A DNA stretch of 55,768 bases from Pseudomonas sp. UBA5706 (GTDB taxonomy: Bacteria > Pseudomonadota > Gammaproteobacteria > Pseudomonadales > Pseudomonadaceae): the NCBI RefSeq assembly GCF_002419965.1, contig NZ_DIHC01000018.1, positions 1-55,768 of the forward strand, in the 5' to 3' direction. Position 1 is the first letter of the stretch. Every line of letters begins with the position of its first letter. The notes beneath the pieces were generated by a model. That model saw only the letters and a program-made list of their open reading frames with translations, was not told the origin of the DNA and did not search any database. The position numbers and the translations under genes were made by a program. Positions 40,112 through 48,735 of this stretch are shown here, piece after piece.

Positions 40112-41914
40112 TCAGAACCATCCATCCTGCATCGTCACACATACGTCATCACGTGCTTGCAGCAACGCCAGTTCGTGATGGCAGGCCGGTATTTCCCAGG
40201 TGAGAAAATACCGCGCCGCCTGCAGCTTGCCCTTGTAGAACCCGGCGTCCGCGGCTTTGCCCTTGCTCAAGCCTTCCTTTGCGCGAATCGCCTGCTCCAG
40301 CCAGCGCCAGCCGATCACCGTGTGTCCAAAGGCTTTGAGGTACAGCGCCGAGTTGGCCAGGGTCGCGGTGACCTTGCCTTGGGCCATATCCATCAGCAGT
40401 TCGAGCGTCACTGCCTGCAAACTGGCCACCAGTTGTTCCAGTGGCTGTCGCAACGGGCTCAATGAAGCGTGCTCTTGAGCACGCTGACAGGTGTCGGCAA
40501 TCAGCCGGACCAATTGTTTGAGCCCCGCGCCGCCATTCTGTGCCAGCTTGCGTCCCAGCAAGTCCAGCGACTGAATGCCATGCGTGCCTTCGTGAATCGG
40601 GTTCAGGCGGTTGTCGCGGTAATACTGCTCGACCGGGTATTCGCGGGTGTAGCCGTGACCGCCGAGCACCTGGATCGCCAGTTCATTGGCCTTCAGGCAA
40701 AACTCGGAGGGCCAGGATTTGACCACCGGGGTCAGCAGGTCCAGCAGTTCATGGGCCAGCGTGCGCTGCTCTTCGGTCTCGCCAGTCTGGGTGTCGTCAA
40801 ACAGGCGGGCTGCATACAACCCCAGATCGAACGCGCCTTCCACGTAAGCCTTCTGCGTCAGAAGCATGCGTTTCACATCGGCGTGCTGGATGATCGAAAC
40901 CGGGGCGCTGTCCGGGTGCTTGCTGTCGGGCAGGCGACCCTGGGGCCGCTCGCGAGCGTACGCCAGCGAATACAGGTAACCGGCGTAACCCAGCATTACC
41001 GCGCCCATGCCGACCCCGATACGCGCCTCGTTCATCATCTGGAACATATAACTCAGGCCTTGGTGGGGCTTGCCGACCAGATACCCCACGCAATGGCCGT
41101 TATCGCCAAAATTCAGCGCAGTCGAAGTGGTGCCGCGCCAACCCATCTTGTGAAACAACCCCGCGAGCAACACGTCGTTACGTGGACCCAGACTTGCGTC
41201 ATCGTGGACCAGAAACTTCGGCACGATGAACAGCGAAATGCCTTTCACGCCGGGCGGCGCGTCAGGGAGCTTTGCCAGCACCAGATGGACAATGTTTTCC
41301 GACAGCGGGTGGTCGCCGCCGGAGATGAAGATCTTGTTGCCGCGCAGGCGGTAGCTGCCGTCGTCTGCAGGTTCTGCACGGGTTCGGATATCAGACAGCG
41401 ACGAGCCCGCATGGGGCTCGGTCAGCGCCATGGTGCCGAAGAATCGCCCCTCGATCATGGGCTGCAGAAAGCGCCGCTTCTGTTCTTCGCTGCCAAATTT
41501 CTCGATCAGATTCGCCGCGCCCATGGTCAGGAACGGGTACGAAGTCGATGCCGCGTTCGCCGCCTGAAAATGCGCGAAACAAGCTTGTGACAACAGCGTC
41601 GGCAGCTGCATGCCGCCTGCCTCGAAGTCGCGCGCGGCATTGAGAAAACCGGCCTCCAGAAAGGCGTCCACCGCCGGTTTCACTTCGGGAATCAACACCG
41701 CTTCGCCATTTTCATAGCGCGGCTCGTTTTCGTCGTTCTTGCGGTTGTGCGGGGCAAAGTATTTCTCGGCAATGGTTCGCGCCGTGGTAATCGCCGCATC
41801 GAACGTCTCACGACTGTGCTCGGTGAAGCGCTCACGCCGGGTCAACGCCTCGGCGTCCAGCACTTCATACAACTCGAAAGCCAGATTGCGCGAACTGAGC
41901 AGCGTCTCGGACAT
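40112..41914 (-). CDS. acyl-CoA dehydrogenase, C-terminally extended (DmdC-like)
   Basis: 600 residues, longer than the 380-residue classical enzymes. An N-terminal extension precedes the FAD-binding core (FLTMGAANLIEKFGSEEQKRRF, MALTEPHAGSSLSDIRTRA). QVLGGHGYTREYPVEQYYRDNRLNPIHEGTHGIQ is the FAD and substrate loop with the catalytic Glu region. A C-terminal helical domain (about 470-600) is typical of the long subgroup that includes 3-methylmercaptopropionyl-CoA dehydrogenases. It oxidises an acyl-CoA to the enoyl-CoA; chain specificity cannot be read from the sequence. It is a single gene divergent from nothing nearby. Confidence 0.88.
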   Translation of the reverse strand: MSETLLSSRNLAFELYEVLDAEALTRRERFTEHSRETFDAAITTARTIAEKYFAPHNRKNDENEPRYENGEAVLIPEVKPAVDAFLEAGFLNAARDFEAGGMQLPTLLSQACFAHFQAANAASTSYPFLTMGAANLIEKFGSEEQKRRFLQPMIEGRFFGTMALTEPHAGSSLSDIRTRAEPADDGSYRLRGNKIFISGGDHPLSENIVHLVLAKLPDAPPGVKGISLFIVPKFLVHDDASLGPRNDVLLAGLFHKMGWRGTTSTALNFGDNGHCVGYLVGKPHQGLSYMFQMMNEARIGVGMGAVMLGYAGYLYSLAYARERPQGRLPDSKHPDSAPVSIIQHADVKRMLLTQKAYVEGAFDLGLYAARLFDDTQTGETEEQRTLAHELLDLLTPVVKSWPSEFCLKANELAIQVLGGHGYTREYPVEQYYRDNRLNPIHEGTHGIQSLDLLGRKLAQNGGAGLKQLVRLIADTCQRAQEHASLSPLRQPLEQLVASLQAVTLELLMDMAQGKVTATLANSALYLKAFGHTVIGWRWLEQAIRAKEGLSKGKAADAGFYKGKLQAARYFLTWEIPACHHELALLQARDDVCVTMQDGWF

Positions 41915-42030
41915 GGCGGCATTACCTTCTGTTGGATTGCCGTCGAGTCTAGGTGGGCGGGGAAGGGGAGAACAGCAAGATTGATTTGGGTGATGGAGGG
42001 GTAGAACAGGGGGAATACAGCGCTACGACT

Positions 42031-42113
42031 GTAGGAGCGCTTGCCCGCGATAGCGTTAGGTCAGACGAATCTTCGTTGCAGATATGACGTATCGCAGGCA
42101 AGCGCGTTACTAC
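42031..42113. repeat. REP pair (GTAGGAGCGCTTGCCCGCGATA)
   Basis: GTAGGAGCGCTTGCCCGCGATA (42031-42052) faces TATCGCAGGCAAGCGCG...CTAC (42090-42113) in inverted orientation about 37 bp apart. This is the widespread Pseudomonas REP consensus in a BIME-like pair, slightly degenerate on the right. It lies between two minus-strand genes. Confidence 0.75.
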
Positions 42114-42136
42114 GGTGTTTAGACTTTCGCGGTAGC

Positions 42137-42349
42137 TCAGCGGATGTCGATTTGATCCAGTGATCGATCGATAACGGCTTTGGCCATATCAATCAGATAG
42201 ACGACTGAGAAGGCCAAATCTCGCTTTACGCCTATGAGGTTTTCTGCGCTTTCGCAGGCCGATGCGTGGGCGGATCGCAGCAGGCCCGATGCATGGGCCA
42301 AGGATTCTTCGAGGGATTTATCGGGTGGGTCAGGGGTGATTTTTAGCAT
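42137..42349 (-). CDS. small DUF6124/DUF3077-like Pseudomonas protein
   Basis: 70 residues from the ATG at 42349, where a GAGGA lies seven bases upstream; the reading frame is open further but that part overlaps a structured leader and is unlikely to be protein. The start MLKITPDPP resembles the M-(I/F/L)-K-x-TPNPP opening of the DUF6124/DUF3077 family, which is largely confined to Pseudomonas and of unknown function. The rest is helical (ESLAHASGLLRSAHASACESAENL, then VVYLIDMAKAVIDRSLDQI). It is shorter than usual for the family. Assignment is from memory of family patterns. Confidence 0.6.
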   Translation of the reverse strand: MLKITPDPPDKSLEESLAHASGLLRSAHASACESAENLIGVKRDLAFSVVYLIDMAKAVIDRSLDQIDIR

Positions 42350-42561
42350 TCGCAATCCTCTGGTTAATGAGGCCACCGAAGCTTCGCTGCTAAACGGGTT
42401 AGGGTGGCGACTTTGACACGGGTTAGCAGACTGATCCCAGAGGCACGACCAGCGCACGCAAGCGTGCCCCGCGCAAAGCCGCCATAAAGCGGTCTTGCGC
42501 CTCTAGAAAACAATTCAGGCTGCTAAACCCGGACGCTGATTTTCAGCGACCGACGCAGCCT
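42350..42561 (-). promoter_or_regulatory. candidate structured leader RNA with competing pairings
   Basis: Read on the minus strand, copy A GGGTTTAGCAGCCTGA (42530-42515) pairs with copy B TCAGTCTGCTAACCC (42434-42420) with one bulge and one mismatch. Inside, AGAGGC (42444-42439 complement) closes with GCCTCT, GACC with GGTC, and two hairpins lie within: GCACGC/GCGTGC and CCGC/GCGG. A third copy C, AACCCGTTTAGCAGCG (42400-42385), can instead pair with B. Upstream, AGGCTGC...GCAGCCT encloses CGCTGA-AAA-TCAGCG and competes for A. Just before the start codon CCTC (42372-42369) can mask the GAGG ribosome site (42360-42357). Confidence 0.55.
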
Positions 42562-42744
42562 AAAGATCGAAATTCCAAGGCACAAGCGGGTAAGAGTTTC
42601 TAGGAAATGTCCTTCGCAAGAAAGAGATATGGCTGTAAGAAAGGGCCTACACGCGAGGAGATTTGTTGCAGAAAGTGGCGGTTCTCAAAACAGATAAACG
42701 CCACGCTTCGTAGGCCGTGCATCGATTGGCTGCCTATGAAAAGA
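42562..42744. other. remaining gap between the leader and a REP element
   Basis: The 397-bp stretch 42458-42854 has no convincing gene; it holds the leader above, this featureless part, and a REP-like pair. A 70-codon plus-strand frame at 42607-42819 runs into the repeat and has no family likeness. The promoter of the leader RNA should lie here, but no clear -35/-10 pair was found. Confidence 0.4.
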
Positions 42745-42833
42745 CTGTGGGAGCGATTCATTCGCGAGCGGCCGGTACATCCGATATCGATTTATCGTCC
42801 GTACACCCATCACAAATGAAGTCGCTCCCACAG
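42745..42833. repeat. CTGTGGGAGCGA inverted-repeat element (REP-like)
   Basis: CTGTGGGAGCGA (42745-42756) and TCGCTCCCACAG (42822-42833) are perfect 12-bp inverted ends about 65 bp apart; TTCATTCGCGAG follows the left end. This is a second Pseudomonas REP family, distinct from the element at 42031. It lies 22 bp beyond the putA stop. Confidence 0.75.
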
Positions 42834-42854
42834 GGAGGGCCGCTTTAGTGCGAA

Positions 42855-45800
42855 TTACCCAATCGTCATCAGGCTCGCATTACCTCCCGCTGCAGCAGTA
42901 TTCACACTCAATGCGCGCTCGATCACCAGACGCTCCAGCGCGATGCCGGTCTCGCCTTTGGACAGGCCGTGGACGCCGATGATGGCGCCACTGCGTTGTG
43001 CGACCTGCTCGCAGATTGCGCGCAGTTGGTCGGAGTCACCATGGTGCAGGACAGCCTCGATAACGACGTCGTCTTTGCTCCAGTCAGCCACCAGCCTGAT
43101 CCGCGCCTGAACCTCCTTGGGCAGACGTTTGTAGAGCGGCTTGCTTACTTCGTTGTCCGGTACGATCGCTGTGCTGCCCACTGCCAGAACAGCAGCCAGT
43201 TGAGTCAGCAGGTCCGCTTCATCTTCGGCCAGGCACAGCACATGTTCACGCGGCAGGATGCTGTAGCTGTTGCGCTCGCCGGTCGGGCCGGCCAGCAGGC
43301 GAGTGATGCCGCTTTGGGATTGCTCGGCAAATTGCGTGCACACCGCTTCCAGTTCCACTTGCTGCTGGCTCGTGGCCCAGGCTTTCAACGCCGTCAGCGG
43401 TTTGATCAGGTTGTCGCGCAGACGGGTGTCTGGCGTGGCAGCGCCATCGCGCTGGGCGAACGACTTCTGCACTGCATCGGCCGGTCGGGTTGACAGCAGG
43501 CGGTACAGGTACAGCGGCCCGCCGGCTTTCGGACCGGTCCCCGACAGGCCCTCGCCACCGAACGGCTGAACCCCGACCACCGCGCCCACGATGTTGCGGT
43601 TGACGTACATGTTGCCTGCGTTGACCGAGTCGATCACTTTGGCAATCGTCTCGTCGATGCGCGTGTGCACGCCCAAGGTCAGGCCATAGCCCGATGCATT
43701 GATTTGATCGATCAGTTGGTCCAGCTCTCTGCGCTTGTAGCGCACCACGTGCAGGACCGGACCGAAGATTTCGCGTTGCAGTTCATCGAAGCTTTCCAGC
43801 TCGATCAGGGTTGGCATCACGTAGGTGCCGCGCTTGATTTCCTCGCTGTCGGCGATGGCCACCTGATAAACGTTGCGGCCTTTGTCGCGCATGGCCTGAA
43901 TGTGTTGCTCGATGCCGGCCTTGGCTTCGGCGTCGATCACCGGGCCGATGTCCACCGACAGACGTTCCGGGTTGCCCAGGCGGTTTTCAGCCATGGCACC
44001 TTTGAGCATTTCGACGACGCGGTCGGCGGAGTCTTCCTGCAGGCACAGCACACGCAGTGCCGAGCAACGCTGACCGGCGCTGTCGAACGCCGAGGACACC
44101 ACGTCGATGACCACCTGCTCGGTCAACGCGGAGGAGTCGACGATCATTGCGTTCTGACCACCGGTTTCGGCGATCAGCGGGATCGGACGACCCTGGGAGT
44201 CCAGGCGTCCGGCGATATTGCGTTGCAGCAGCCGAGCGACGTCGGTGGAGCCGGTGAACATCACGCCTTTGACGCGATCATCACCGACCAGTCGCGCACC
44301 TACGGTTTCGCCACGGCCCGGCAGCAGTTGCACCACGCCTTCAGGGATGCCGGCCTCGAGCAGAATGCGTACGGCCTGAGCGGCGACCAGTGGCGTCTGC
44401 TCGGCAGGCTTGGCCAGCACCGGATTCCCGGCAGCCAATGCAGCGGCAACCTGGCCACTAAAGATCGCCAATGGGAAGTTCCAAGGACTGATGCACACCA
44501 CAGGCCCCAACGGACGGTGAGCGTCGTTACTGAAATCGTTGCGCGCCTGCACTGCGTAATAGCGCAGGAAGTCCACGGCCTCACGCACCTCGGCGATGGC
44601 GTTTGCGTAGGTCTTGCCCGCTTCACGTGCAAGCAACCCCATCAGCGGCTGGATCTCAGCTTCCATCAGGTCAGCGGCGCGCTCGAGAATGGTCGCCCGT
44701 TCCGCAGGAGGCGTGGCCTGCCAGATCGGGCCTGCGCTCAATGCGCTGAGCAAAGCGTTGTCGACATCTTCCAGGCTGGCTTCCTGAACGTGGCCTACCA
44801 CATCGCGCAGGTCCGATGGGTTCAGCACCGGCGTCGCAGCCCCTGCGCTGACCTGGCTGCCCAGCATCGGAATGGCTTTCCAGTCGTTATGCGCAGTGGC
44901 CAGTAGCGCCGAGGACAGCGAGCCCAAGCGGTGTTCGTTGGCCATGTCGATGCCGGCCGAGTTGGCGCGCTCGCTGCCATAGAGGTCACGCGGCAGCGGA
45001 ATGCGAGGGTGCGGCAGACCGAAGCCGCCTTCCTGCGTGGCCATGCGCTCGATGCTGGACACCGGATCGGCGACCAGTTCCTGAATCGAAATCGCCTGGT
45101 CGGCTATCCGGTTGACGAACGAGGTGTTGGCGCCGTTTTCCAGCAGGCGACGCACCAGGTAGGCCAGCAGCGTTTCGTGAGTGCCGACCGGAGCGTACAC
45201 GCGGCACGGCCGATTCAGCTTGCCGTCGGCAACCTTGCCTACGACCTGTTCGTACAACGGCTCACCCATGCCGTGCAGGCATTGGAACTCGTACTGGCCG
45301 GGGTAATAGTTCTGACCAGCGATGTGGTAGATAGCCGACAGGGTGTGAGCGTTGTGAGTGGCGAACTGCGGGTAAATGACTTCTGGCACCGACAACAGCT
45401 TGCGGGCGCAGGCGATGTAGGAAACGTCGGTGTACACCTTGCGTGTGTAGACCGGATAGCCTTCCAGGCCCTCGACCTGAGCGCGCTTGATCTCGCTGTC
45501 CCAGTAGGCGCCTTTCACCAAACGGATCATCAGGCGATGGCGGCTGCGTCGAGCCAGATCGATTACGTAGTCGATCACATATGGGCAGCGCTTCTGATAG
45601 GCCTGAATCACAAACCCGATGCCGTTCCATCCGGTAAGCTGCGGTTCGAAGCACAAGCGTTCGAGCAGATCCAGTGACAGCTCCAGACGATCCGCTTCTT
45701 CGGCGTCGATGTTCAAGCCGATATCGTACTGCTTGGCCAGCAGGGTCAGTGACAACAGGCGCGGATACAGCTCTTCCATCACACGCTCGTATTGCGCGCG

Positions 45801-46808
45801 GCTGTAACGCGGGTGCAGGGCGGAAAGCTTGATGGAAATGCCCGGGCCTTCGTAAATGCCGCGGCCATGAGACGCCTTGCCGATGGAGTGGATGGCCTGC
45901 TCGTAAGAGGCCAGGTATCTCTGCGCATCGTGCTCGGTCAGCGCGGCTTCACCCAGCATGTCGTAGGAGTAGCGGAAGCCCTTGGCTTCGAAACGGCTGG
46001 CGTTGGCCAGGGCCTCGGCGATGGTTTCGCCGGTGACGAACTGTTCGCCCATCAGGCGCATGGCCATGTCGACGCCCTTGCGGATCATCGGCTCGCCGGA
46101 CTTGCCGATAATGCGGCTCAGCGAGGATGTCAGGCCGGCCTCATTGTGCGTGCTCACCAGTTTGCCGGTCAGCAACAGGCCCCAAGTGGCGGCGTTGACG
46201 AACAGCGAAGGGCTGTTGCCCAGGTGCGGGTGCCAGTTGCCAGTGCTGATCTTGTCGCGGATCAGTGCATCACGGGTACCTTTGTCCGGAATACGCAGCA
46301 GCGCTTCGGCCAGGCACATCAGCGCGACGCCTTCCTGCGACGACAGAGAGAACTCCTGAAGCAGGCCCTGCACGATGCCTGCACGGCCACCCGCGCTCTT
46401 CTGATTACGCAGCTTTTCGGCAATCGAGGCGGCTAGCTTGTGAGTGGCATCGGCCATAGGTGCAGGCAGGCGGGCCTGTTCCAGGAGCATCGGCACGACT
46501 TCGGGTTCAGGGCGGCGATACGCTGACGTGATCGCTGCGCGTAGTACCGACTGCGGCAGAATGCTTTCCGCGAATTCCAGGAATGCCTGATGAGCTGTCT
46601 CGACCGGTAGATCGCCGTGATCATCGGCGTCCTTGCTACTTAAGCCGTTCAGGTCGTTGAGGGTTGCACCACCTTCGAGTTTTTCCAGGTAATTGAAAAT
46701 TGCCTGTTTGATCAGCCAGTGCGGAGTCCGGTCGATTGACTGCGCAGCCGCTTTCAAGCGCTCGCGTGTGGGGTCGTCGAGTTTGACACCCAGGGTGGTG
46801 GTCGCCAT
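42855..46808 (-). CDS. putA: trifunctional PutA: proline dehydrogenase / P5C dehydrogenase / transcriptional repressor
   Basis: 1,317 residues, close to E. coli PutA. Residues 1-47 (TTTLGVKLDDPTRERLKAAA...HWLIKQAIFNYLEKLE) are the ribbon-helix-helix DNA-binding domain. The FAD-dependent proline dehydrogenase barrel spans about 190-600, with RHRLMIRLVKGAYWDSEIKRAQ. The aldehyde dehydrogenase half (about 650-1120) has the catalytic Cys in SAGQRCSALR and ends with a C-terminal oligomerisation flap. It converts proline to glutamate by channelling P5C. It represses put genes in the cytoplasm and moves to the membrane when reduced by proline. GAGG lies seven bases before the ATG. Confidence 0.97.
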   Translation of the reverse strand: MATTTLGVKLDDPTRERLKAAAQSIDRTPHWLIKQAIFNYLEKLEGGATLNDLNGLSSKDADDHGDLPVETAHQAFLEFAESILPQSVLRAAITSAYRRPEPEVVPMLLEQARLPAPMADATHKLAASIAEKLRNQKSAGGRAGIVQGLLQEFSLSSQEGVALMCLAEALLRIPDKGTRDALIRDKISTGNWHPHLGNSPSLFVNAATWGLLLTGKLVSTHNEAGLTSSLSRIIGKSGEPMIRKGVDMAMRLMGEQFVTGETIAEALANASRFEAKGFRYSYDMLGEAALTEHDAQRYLASYEQAIHSIGKASHGRGIYEGPGISIKLSALHPRYSRAQYERVMEELYPRLLSLTLLAKQYDIGLNIDAEEADRLELSLDLLERLCFEPQLTGWNGIGFVIQAYQKRCPYVIDYVIDLARRSRHRLMIRLVKGAYWDSEIKRAQVEGLEGYPVYTRKVYTDVSYIACARKLLSVPEVIYPQFATHNAHTLSAIYHIAGQNYYPGQYEFQCLHGMGEPLYEQVVGKVADGKLNRPCRVYAPVGTHETLLAYLVRRLLENGANTSFVNRIADQAISIQELVADPVSSIERMATQEGGFGLPHPRIPLPRDLYGSERANSAGIDMANEHRLGSLSSALLATAHNDWKAIPMLGSQVSAGAATPVLNPSDLRDVVGHVQEASLEDVDNALLSALSAGPIWQATPPAERATILERAADLMEAEIQPLMGLLAREAGKTYANAIAEVREAVDFLRYYAVQARNDFSNDAHRPLGPVVCISPWNFPLAIFSGQVAAALAAGNPVLAKPAEQTPLVAAQAVRILLEAGIPEGVVQLLPGRGETVGARLVGDDRVKGVMFTGSTDVARLLQRNIAGRLDSQGRPIPLIAETGGQNAMIVDSSALTEQVVIDVVSSAFDSAGQRCSALRVLCLQEDSADRVVEMLKGAMAENRLGNPERLSVDIGPVIDAEAKAGIEQHIQAMRDKGRNVYQVAIADSEEIKRGTYVMPTLIELESFDELQREIFGPVLHVVRYKRRELDQLIDQINASGYGLTLGVHTRIDETIAKVIDSVNAGNMYVNRNIVGAVVGVQPFGGEGLSGTGPKAGGPLYLYRLLSTRPADAVQKSFAQRDGAATPDTRLRDNLIKPLTALKAWATSQQQVELEAVCTQFAEQSQSGITRLLAGPTGERNSYSILPREHVLCLAEDEADLLTQLAAVLAVGSTAIVPDNEVSKPLYKRLPKEVQARIRLVADWSKDDVVIEAVLHHGDSDQLRAICEQVAQRSGAIIGVHGLSKGETGIALERLVIERALSVNTAAAGGNASLMTIG

Positions 46809-46856
46809 GTCTTGTCCTCAAAAGAGCCACGATGGGTGTGGCTTTAGCTGGCGCCA

Positions 46857-46885
46857 AGATTAGCTGTGCGTAACGTTGGGTGCAA
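46857..46885 (-). promoter_or_regulatory. candidate putA promoter
   Basis: On the minus strand TTGCAC (46885-46880), a 17-bp spacer and TAATCT (46862-46857) would start a transcript near 46850, about 42 bases before the putA ATG. The -35 is part of a GTTGCA hexamer. Confidence 0.45.
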
Positions 46886-46896
46886 CCGGGTGCAAC
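46881..46896 (-). promoter_or_regulatory. paired PutA operator hexamers at putA
   Basis: Two GTTGCA sequences read on the minus strand (plus-strand TGCAAC at 46881-46886 and 46891-46896) start exactly 10 bp apart, one helical turn, so two RHH dimers could sit on the same face. GTTGCA is the established E. coli PutA consensus. The pair overlaps the predicted putA -35. Confidence 0.7.
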
Positions 46897-47028
46897 CCGA
46901 TTTTTCATGATATTTCGATGGGCGTGTTTGGGCACCTCAACGCCGAGGGCGGTGCAGCTTTGTAATAAATTGCGGGATCTGGGGTAACGTGAGCATGCGC
47001 GACTGTCTGGCGAACAGTTGGTTACATT

Positions 47029-47056
47029 TTGACCAATAAAAAGCGCAACTTAACAA
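47029..47056 (+). promoter_or_regulatory. candidate putP promoter
   Basis: TTGACC (47029-47034), a 16-bp spacer and TAACAA (47051-47056) give a start near 47063, about 80 bases before the putP ATG. Confidence 0.4.
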
Positions 47057-47065
47057 GATTTCAGG

Positions 47066-47071
47066 GTTGCA
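47066..47071 (+). promoter_or_regulatory. single PutA operator hexamer at putP
   Basis: GTTGCA on the plus strand lies at the predicted putP transcription start, where a bound repressor would block initiation. A single hexamer is weak evidence alone; the context makes it plausible. Confidence 0.5.
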
Positions 47072-47145
47072 CCGCTGGCGAGGCGTTACTTAGGATGCGC
47101 CCCTTTGGTGCAGTCCGCTGCGCCGCCATAAAGCGTGGATACAAA

Positions 47146-48630
47146 ATGAGCGTCAGCAACCCCACTCTTATCACCTTCGTGATTTATATCGCTGCCATGG
47201 TCCTGATCGGGCTCATGGCCTATCGCTCCACCCATAACCTTTCCGATTACATTCTCGGCGGCCGTAGCCTGGGCAGCGTGGTAACTGCGTTGTCCGCAGG
47301 CGCGTCAGACATGAGCGGCTGGCTGTTGATGGGCCTTCCTGGTGCCATTTACATGTCCGGTCTGTCGGAAGGCTGGATCGCCATCGGTTTGATCGTAGGC
47401 GCCTATCTGAACTGGCTGTTCGTGGCCGGTCGCCTGCGCGTGCAAACCGAGCACAACGGCGATGCCCTGACACTGCCCGACTATTTTTCCAGCCGATTCG
47501 AAGACACCAGTGGCCTGCTGCGGGTGATTTCCGCAATCGTGATTCTGCTGTTTTTCACCATCTATTGCGCCTCAGGCATCGTCGCGGGCGCTCGGCTGTT
47601 CGAAAGCACCTTCGGCATGTCTTACGAAACCGCGCTATGGGCCGGTGCCGCGGCAACCATCGCCTACACCTTCATCGGCGGCTTTCTGGCCGTAAGCTGG
47701 ACTGACACCGTGCAGGCCACATTGATGATCTTCGCGCTGATCCTCACGCCGATCATCGTGCTGCTGGCCACCGGCGGCATCGATACGACGTTCCTGGCCA
47801 TCGAGGCAAAGGACCCTGCCCATTTCGACATGCTCAAGAACACCACCTTCATCGGCATCATTTCCTTGATGGGGTGGGGCTTGGGTTACTTCGGTCAGCC
47901 GCACATCCTGGCACGATTCATGGCTGCTGATTCGGTCAAGTCGATCACCAAGGCACGCCGCATCTCCATGGCCTGGATGATTTTGTGCCTGGGCGGCACG
48001 GTCGCGGTGGGCTTCTTCGGCATCGCCTACTTCTCGGCGCACCCCGATGTGGCCGGCCCTGTCAGCGAGAACCCTGAGCGAGTATTCATCGAACTGGCGA
48101 AGATCCTGTTTAACCCCTGGGTTGCCGGCGTGCTGTTGTCGGCGATTCTTGCTGCGGTCATGAGCACCCTGAGCTGCCAGTTGCTGGTGTGCTCCAGTGC
48201 GCTGACAGAAGACTTCTACAAGGCCTTTGTGCGCAAGGGGGCTTCGCAACGCGAACTGGTGTGGGTCGGTCGCGCCATGGTGCTGTTGGTGGCCTTGATT
48301 GCGATCGCCATGGCTGCCAATCCGGAAAACCGCGTGTTGGGTCTGGTGAGTTATGCGTGGGCCGGTTTCGGCGCTGCATTCGGGCCTGTGGTGCTGATTT
48401 CGGTAATCTGGAAAGGCATGACCCGAAATGGCGCGCTGGCCGGGATTCTGGTCGGCGCCATCACGGTGGTGGTCTGGAAGCATTTCGAGCTGCTGGGCTT
48501 GTACGAAATCATCCCTGGGTTCATTTTCGCCAGTATTGCGATCGTGCTATTCAGCTTGCAAGGCAAAGGCCCAACGCCTGGAATGCTGGCCCGGTTCGAG
48601 TCGGCCGAGAGGGCGTACAAGGCGGGGTAA
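47146..48630 (+). CDS. putP: sodium/proline symporter PutP
   Basis: 494 residues from the ATG at 47146 (MSVSNPTLITFVIYIAAMVLIG). It imports proline with Na+ through the inner membrane. Thirteen membrane segments are expected, of the LeuT-fold SSS family. DYILGGRSLGSVVTALSAGASDMSGWLLMGLPGAIY holds the Na+ and proline-binding region, and GWGLGYFGQPHILARFMA and STLSCQLLVCSSALTEDFYK are family signatures. It is divergent from putA and should be co-repressed by it. A strong terminator follows. Confidence 0.96.
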   Translation: MSVSNPTLITFVIYIAAMVLIGLMAYRSTHNLSDYILGGRSLGSVVTALSAGASDMSGWLLMGLPGAIYMSGLSEGWIAIGLIVGAYLNWLFVAGRLRVQTEHNGDALTLPDYFSSRFEDTSGLLRVISAIVILLFFTIYCASGIVAGARLFESTFGMSYETALWAGAAATIAYTFIGGFLAVSWTDTVQATLMIFALILTPIIVLLATGGIDTTFLAIEAKDPAHFDMLKNTTFIGIISLMGWGLGYFGQPHILARFMAADSVKSITKARRISMAWMILCLGGTVAVGFFGIAYFSAHPDVAGPVSENPERVFIELAKILFNPWVAGVLLSAILAAVMSTLSCQLLVCSSALTEDFYKAFVRKGASQRELVWVGRAMVLLVALIAIAMAANPENRVLGLVSYAWAGFGAAFGPVVLISVIWKGMTRNGALAGILVGAITVVVWKHFELLGLYEIIPGFIFASIAIVLFSLQGKGPTPGMLARFESAERAYKAG

Positions 48631-48648
48631 ACCCCTTCCGGTATTACT

Positions 48649-48680
48649 GCCCGCGCTGTTAACCACAGCGCGGGCTTTTT
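48649..48680 (+). terminator. Rho-independent terminator of putP
   Basis: GCCCGCGCTG-TTAACCA-CAGCGCGGGC-TTTTT, a perfect 10-bp GC stem with U-tract, 18 bp after the stop. Confidence 0.95.
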
Positions 48681-48735
48681 GCATCATAAAGGCCGTTACC
48701 TGCATTTATTCGGCCGCGACCGTGCGATGGCTCGA

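Larger units (their letters stand above)
46809..47145. other. 337-bp divergent putA-putP control region
   Basis: No gene. It contains the two promoters and three GTTGCA hexamers described separately. A putP frame open from 47029 is rejected because that part is not conserved in the family and runs through the putative promoter and operator. Confidence 0.6.

Noticed and set aside
42607..42819. 70-codon plus-strand frame
   Set aside because: It runs through the CTGTGGGAGCGA repeat, has no recognisable family and no conserved start; probably chance.
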